Part shown: positions 60,065 through 64,000 of the stretch, piece after piece
How the letters are laid out: each line of letters opens with the position of its first letter
How positions within the stretch are numbered: the stretch's first letter is position 1
Origin: Bacteroidales bacterium
GTDB taxonomy: Bacteria > Bacteroidota > Bacteroidia > Bacteroidales > Tenuifilaceae
Direction of reading: 5' to 3'
NCBI GenBank assembly: GCA_020636845.1
Contig: JACJXD010000002.1
Location: 124,001 to 188,000, forward strand
Length of the DNA: 64,000 nt
Notes under the pieces: generated by a model
Databases searched by the model: none
The model's input: only the letters and a program-made list of their open reading frames with translations
Told to the model about the DNA's origin: nothing
Program-made: the position numbers and the translations under genes

Positions 60065-61615
60065 TTAAATGTTAGGGGAAAGAACTATTACGGGAATAAT
60101 CATTTCTTCAAGCGAAATTCCCCCATGCTGAAAAGTGTCTCGGTAGTAATTTACGTAATAGTTATAGTTGTTGGGATAAGCAAAAAAGTTATTGCCAAAG
60201 GCAAAAATGTAACTCGAACTGATGGTTGTTCGTGGAAGATGCACATCGGCAGGTGTTTTAATTTCGAAAACCTCTTTATGGTTGTAGTTTAAACTTCTGC
60301 CTAATTTGTAGCGTAAGTTTGTAGAGGTCGATTTGTCTCCAACAACCTTTACCGGATTTTGAACCCGCATAGTGCCGTGGTCGGTTGTAATAACAACGGT
60401 TACGTTGTGCTTGGCGGCCTCGTTAAGAAGGGTTCTGAGGTCGGAATGCTGAAACCAAGAACGGGTTAGCGAAAGGTAGGCAACCTCGTCCGAAGCCAAT
60501 TCCCGCATCATATTGGAGTCGGTACGGGAGTGCGACATCATATCTACAAAGTTGTAAACAATTACGCTTAGGTTGTTTTGCAGAACTCCTTTTAGGTTGT
60601 CCACAATTTTCATCCCGGGCTTTAGGGTGTTGGCTTTCTCGTAAAAAACGGAATAGTTTTTTCCAAGTCGTTGAAGTTGATATTTTAACAGGTCGAATTC
60701 AAAAAGATTTTTGCCCTCATCTTCTTCGTCATATACCCATAGTTCGGGATACTTATTTTGCAGGTCCATAGGCATTAACCCGGCAAAAATTGCATTTCGC
60801 GCGTACTGCGTTGCTGTTGGCAAAATGCTGTAGTACATATCTTCCGTTTCAACCTTCCAATTTTCCAGTATGAGCGGTTCTATTATTTTCCACTGGTCGT
60901 AACGTAAGTTGTCGATAAGAACTACTAGTACATTTCTCCCATTATCAATTAGCGGGAACACTTTTTCTTTCAGAAGATTTGGCGATAGGAGCGGTTTGTC
61001 TTCGTCGTTTTTAAACCAGTTAACATAGTTGTTTTTGATGAACTTGGAGAAAGCATGGTTGGCTTCGGCCTGCTGCATCTCCAGAATCTGTTTCAAGTTG
61101 GAATCGTTGTTGTCGGTTACCAGTACTTGCCAGTACGCCAGTTTTCGGTATATGTTAGCCCAATCGTTGGCGGTCCTTGCCGACGATATCATTTGGCTTA
61201 TGGTGCCAAATTCAACCCTGTAATTTGCAATTTGCTTTTCGGTAACAAGTTCCCTACCGTGAATGTGCTTTTTTATCGAAAGCAGGATTTGTTTTGGGTT
61301 AACGGGCTTAATAAGGTAATCGGCAATTTTGGAACCAATAGCGTCGTCCATTATGTTTTCCTCTTCGCTTTTTGTAACCATTACTACCGGAAGAGTCGGA
61401 CGAATTTGTTTAATTTGGTTAAGTGTTTCCAAGCCGCTAATGCCCGGCATATTTTCGTCTAAAAAAACTAAATCGAAAGGTTTTGCATTAACCATTTCAA
61501 TTGCATCATGCCCGTTGGTCGCCGTTTCCACGTTGTATCCCTTTTGCTCAAGAAATATTACGTAAGGTCTGAGTAAATCAATTTCGTCGTCAACCCAAAG
61601 TATTGTTGCTGGCAT
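60065..61615 (-). CDS. porX: PorX: response regulator with PglZ-type phosphatase domain, T9SS regulator
   Basis: A 516-residue protein. The receiver domain (1-122) has the acidic pair D9-D10, phospho-accepting D53 (LVFLDENMPGISG) and the Lys in YLIKPVNP. After a helical linker (about 125-210) comes a PglZ-type alkaline-phosphatase fold: VLVVLIDNLRYDQW, ILPTATQYARNAIFAGLMP, IVYNFVDMMSHSRTD and VTVVITTDHGTMRV hold the metal-binding residues. In Porphyromonas, PorX with PorY controls type IX secretion genes. It is not a BREX PglZ: no other BREX gene is near. It follows the PorW-like gene by 12 bp. Confidence 0.92.
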   Translation of the reverse strand: MPATILWVDDEIDLLRPYVIFLEQKGYNVETATNGHDAIEMVNAKPFDLVFLDENMPGISGLETLNQIKQIRPTLPVVMVTKSEEENIMDDAIGSKIADYLIKPVNPKQILLSIKKHIHGRELVTEKQIANYRVEFGTISQMISSARTANDWANIYRKLAYWQVLVTDNNDSNLKQILEMQQAEANHAFSKFIKNNYVNWFKNDEDKPLLSPNLLKEKVFPLIDNGRNVLVVLIDNLRYDQWKIIEPLILENWKVETEDMYYSILPTATQYARNAIFAGLMPMDLQNKYPELWVYDEEDEGKNLFEFDLLKYQLQRLGKNYSVFYEKANTLKPGMKIVDNLKGVLQNNLSVIVYNFVDMMSHSRTDSNMMRELASDEVAYLSLTRSWFQHSDLRTLLNEAAKHNVTVVITTDHGTMRVQNPVKVVGDKSTSTNLRYKLGRSLNYNHKEVFEIKTPADVHLPRTTISSSYIFAFGNNFFAYPNNYNYYVNYYRDTFQHGGISLEEMIIPVIVLSPNI

Positions 61616-61627
61616 AATTCCGATGCG

Positions 61628-64000
61628 TTAGTTTATTCCTTTATAGTTTGCCTTAAAAAAGGTAATGTATTCCTGAATGGTTTTAGTGTTTAACAATTTG
61701 GCAAAGTTATCGATGCTTATTATAAAATATTGCAATTCTTTAGGATCAACGGTGGTAAATACGTTGTCCATGCTTTTTATCTGATTATAGTATTTAGTTG
61801 CCTCGTTAACATCCTTAAATCCGGTTACGCTGAATAGTTCAATAAAATCGGTAAGTGGCTGGTTATTGACCGTAAGGTTATTGTCGATAAAATTATCGAC
61901 GTTAAACGAAATGATGTTGAAACGCAGTTGATTGATGTTCGATTTTTTCGGAACCAGCACAACAAACATGTGTTCTCCTTCGGGTGCGTTATATATTGAA
62001 GATACAACCGAGTCCTTTTTTTCCGTTTGTTCCGGAAGCGTTTCCGTTGTTCCTGCAATTAATTGCAGCTCTTTCTGTTGAAGTATTTTAAGTGTGTTGT
62101 CAGCCTGCTTTGCCTGATCGGTATTTTTAAAGTTGTCGGTAATATTAGCTAGTGCTTTTTTAAACGTGCTAATGTCCGAAAGTTGCCCTATGCAGTAAGC
62201 ATCCAAAAGCAAGTATTTTGGTTCCAGTTTTGTTTCCTTAACCTTTGCCATGCCTTTCTTTAATTCGTTGGATGTTTCGGCGTATTTCTTTTGTTTATAA
62301 AGTGCAAAGGCTTGTTCGTATATTTTTTCTCCTGCGTTTTCCTTTTCGGTAAGTTCTTTTATGTATTCGGGATTCGAAAGGAGTATAGCATAGGTACTCT
62401 TGGGATATCGAGACAAAATAAACGATTTATAACGATTGGCATCTGTGCTGTTATTGGCATCTAGGGCTATTCTGTAAAGTCTGTAGTATGCTGTTGCAGC
62501 ATCGGGGTCGGATGGATATTTTTCGGGAATAGCCAAGTATGCCTTTGTGGCTTCGTTAAGGTCGTTAAGGTCGTTCTGGTAAATTTCGGCAACCTTAAAC
62601 ATTGCACTTTTAACCTTATCTGTAGCAATTTGTTTTAGAGAATCTGTAAGGGGCAAATTTGCCAGATAATATTCGGGTGTTTTATTGGAAAGTTGTTTCT
62701 GAGGAGTTGCTTGAGTTTCGTTTGCCGATCCTATTTGCAAAGCCTGGTCGGGATTAACAACTTTATTCTTTCTGCGCCAGTTATCTTCCAACTTTCGTTT
62801 TCCCCATTTCATTTGAAATTCCGATTGCCCGTAACTTAACGATGCCGAATTATAAAAGTACCATTTTCCGCCACTGGGTTCGGCTTGACTTCTATAACTT
62901 TGTGTTTGTTGATACATTAGCGATCGTTCTTGATCTTCCCGCTTTTCTTCAAGGGCTTTCTCTTCGTCGGCTTGTACCTGTGCAATAATTGCGTTTATAA
63001 GTTGATCCCTGTCTTTCTCCGGCATAGAGGCAACTCTTAGCAAGCTATCTTGGGTTTTAATGGTGTTAATATTTTCAATAAGACTATTTAGATAAATAGT
63101 TTTTCCTTCGAGTTCTTTAAAACCGGGATAACTAGCATCAAGCGAGTTGTAGGCGCTGTCGTAGTATGCCTGCGAAGGGGCGTAATCTGCTTTAGAAAAG
63201 TAGTACTGAGCCAATTCCAAGTACGACATTCCTTTTTGGTTGCTATTATTTGTGCTGGCGCTGGCCGATTGTTTAAAATACTCTATGGCTTTATCGGTAT
63301 TACCTTCTTGTTGCTCAATTTTTCCTAAAGTATAGTATAGTTGATCTAAAAAGTCCCGGTTTTTTATGTCGTTGGCAAGTTTTAGCAGTTCCTTTTTCAG
63401 CCCGGCTCCTTTGATGTTTTCCAATGCAAGCAGGTTGATTTTTACGCTAAAAGCCATTTCGTAAGGCGGGTTAAGTTTTAAGACTGTTTTGTAGAATTCG
63501 GCAGACTCTGCGTTCTTACCCTGTTTTTGTAATAGTTGGGCAAGAATGTAGTTGTACCGTTGTTTTTCGGAACGACTATTGGCAAATTGAAGCGATTTTT
63601 TCAGGGAAGGTATAATTTCATTGCTTTGCTGTTTTTGATAGTAAAAAGCCCATGTTGTTGCCAACAAGTGGCGGAACTCCCGTGTACGAGGTTTCTTGCT
63701 GTTTTTTTCTAGGGCATTAAGCCTATCCAATGCCTCCACAGATTCTCCTTTTATTACGGATACTCTGGCAAGCCAAACTTGTGCTTCGAACCATAGGGGA
63801 GTTTTAGGAAATTGCCTAATTACGTATTCAAAAGCCATTGTGGCTTTATCGTAATCGCCTTTCCATGTATTAGCTTTTCCTACAAGTAACCACGATTCGC
63901 GAGCCCATCGAATAAACTCGTTTTGGTTATAAAATGCACTTTGTTGCGTGTTAGGCTTTCCTTGCTTTCGCTTAGGTTTAACGGTAATGGAGTGCTTAGA
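61628..64000 (-). CDS. porW: PorW/SprE-like TPR lipoprotein of type IX secretion (5' end missing)
   Basis: The frame is open from the right edge to a stop at 61628: 790 residues, missing the signal and first part. Tetratricopeptide-like repeats run through most of it (YNYILAQLLQKQGKNAESAEFYKTVLKL, LYYTLGKIEQQEGNTDKAIEYFKQS, ELAQYYFSKADYAPSQAYYDSA). The N-terminal visible region (ARESWLLVGKANTWKGDYDKATMAFEYVIRQFP) and C-terminal FNIISFNVDNF... and ISIDNFAKLLN blocks fit SprE/PorW, needed for gliding and secretion. It is 12 bp upstream of porX, a sensible pairing. The symbol is assigned by similarity and context. Confidence 0.78.
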   Translation of the reverse strand, partial: SKHSITVKPKRKQGKPNTQQSAFYNQNEFIRWARESWLLVGKANTWKGDYDKATMAFEYVIRQFPKTPLWFEAQVWLARVSVIKGESVEALDRLNALEKNSKKPRTREFRHLLATTWAFYYQKQQSNEIIPSLKKSLQFANSRSEKQRYNYILAQLLQKQGKNAESAEFYKTVLKLNPPYEMAFSVKINLLALENIKGAGLKKELLKLANDIKNRDFLDQLYYTLGKIEQQEGNTDKAIEYFKQSASASTNNSNQKGMSYLELAQYYFSKADYAPSQAYYDSAYNSLDASYPGFKELEGKTIYLNSLIENINTIKTQDSLLRVASMPEKDRDQLINAIIAQVQADEEKALEEKREDQERSLMYQQTQSYRSQAEPSGGKWYFYNSASLSYGQSEFQMKWGKRKLEDNWRRKNKVVNPDQALQIGSANETQATPQKQLSNKTPEYYLANLPLTDSLKQIATDKVKSAMFKVAEIYQNDLNDLNEATKAYLAIPEKYPSDPDAATAYYRLYRIALDANNSTDANRYKSFILSRYPKSTYAILLSNPEYIKELTEKENAGEKIYEQAFALYKQKKYAETSNELKKGMAKVKETKLEPKYLLLDAYCIGQLSDISTFKKALANITDNFKNTDQAKQADNTLKILQQKELQLIAGTTETLPEQTEKKDSVVSSIYNAPEGEHMFVVLVPKKSNINQLRFNIISFNVDNFIDNNLTVNNQPLTDFIELFSVTGFKDVNEATKYYNQIKSMDNVFTTVDPKELQYFIISIDNFAKLLNTKTIQEYITFFKANYKGIN

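Noticed and set aside
60065..61615. BREX phage-defence system suggested by the PglZ domain
   Set aside because: The protein begins with a receiver domain as in PorX, and no pglX, brxC or brxL gene is near.
1..64000. tRNA, rRNA, riboswitch, insertion sequence or prophage
   Set aside because: No T-loop-like motif with matching stems, transposase, integrase or phage structural gene was found by reading; faint hairpins were better explained as terminators.

Overview
The window is a stretch of chromosome from a Gram-negative member of the Bacteroidota, probably near Bacteroidales/Marinilabiliales. The evidence is a SprB-repeat adhesin, type IX secretion regulators (a PorW-like TPR protein and PorX), Bacteroidota-only families (DUF3098, DUF3078, YfhO, LpxK), AT-rich DNA, near absence of Shine-Dalgarno sequences, and promoters of the TTTG-N19-TAnnTTTG type. 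I saw no rRNA, tRNA, insertion sequence, prophage or CRISPR array.

Layout. 1-5321 (-): the N-terminal 1,773 codons of a giant secreted adhesin (beta-propeller, seven SprB repeats, Ig-like domains, then near-identical 75-residue repeats); its end lies off the left edge. 5561-7376 (+): two tandem sulfotransferases. 7430-16536 (-): a housekeeping block with queA, truB, uppP, DUF3098, ftsX, yfhO, glycyl-tRNA synthetase, cvpA-like and an ArsR-type regulator. 16811-20102 (+): DUF3078 protein, GH3-family enzyme, deoxynucleoside kinase. 20176-31309: kbl, a gene of unknown function, a CPBP protease, dusB, polA-queD-115 aa protein, nfo, polyprenyl synthase and dGTPase. 31496-32539 (-): a bilobed aspartic-protease-like lipoprotein. 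32784-41347 (+): a sensory and regulatory stretch made of a Cache/HAMP/GAF/PAS protein without output domain, a beta-helix lipoprotein, a LytS/LytT pair, a DUF2490 barrel, and an operon of His-rich membrane protein, ECF sigma factor and ferredoxin. 41523-52581: aroK, punA, lpxK, nucleoside transporter, bifunctional nuclease, GH25 lysozyme, clpX, folA, thyA, a TonB-like protein, alanine dehydrogenase and tsaE. 52805-60011 (-): a run of accessory genes ending in a Dam-class methylase and HNH nuclease pair. 60065-64000 (-): porX and the PorW/SprE-like gene, open at the right edge.

Links between genes. Nucleotide metabolism is well represented (thyA, folA, dgt, deoxynucleoside kinase, punA beside a nucleoside transporter), as are queuosine synthesis (queA, queD) and cell-envelope supply (uppP, lpxK, polyprenyl synthase). 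The adhesin at one end is a likely cargo of the secretion system whose regulators sit at the other end. Convergent gene pairs fall into two groups: pairs separated by a strong two-way hairpin terminator, and pairs whose stop codons share four bases, abut or nearly abut, with no terminator.

The least explained parts are the His-rich protein/sigma factor/ferredoxin operon, the beta-helix/LytST/barrel cluster with a Met-rich sensor loop, the orphan Cache sensor, and the Fpg-like glycosylase lacking the usual N-terminal proline. No feature here proves a new system; these are candidates.
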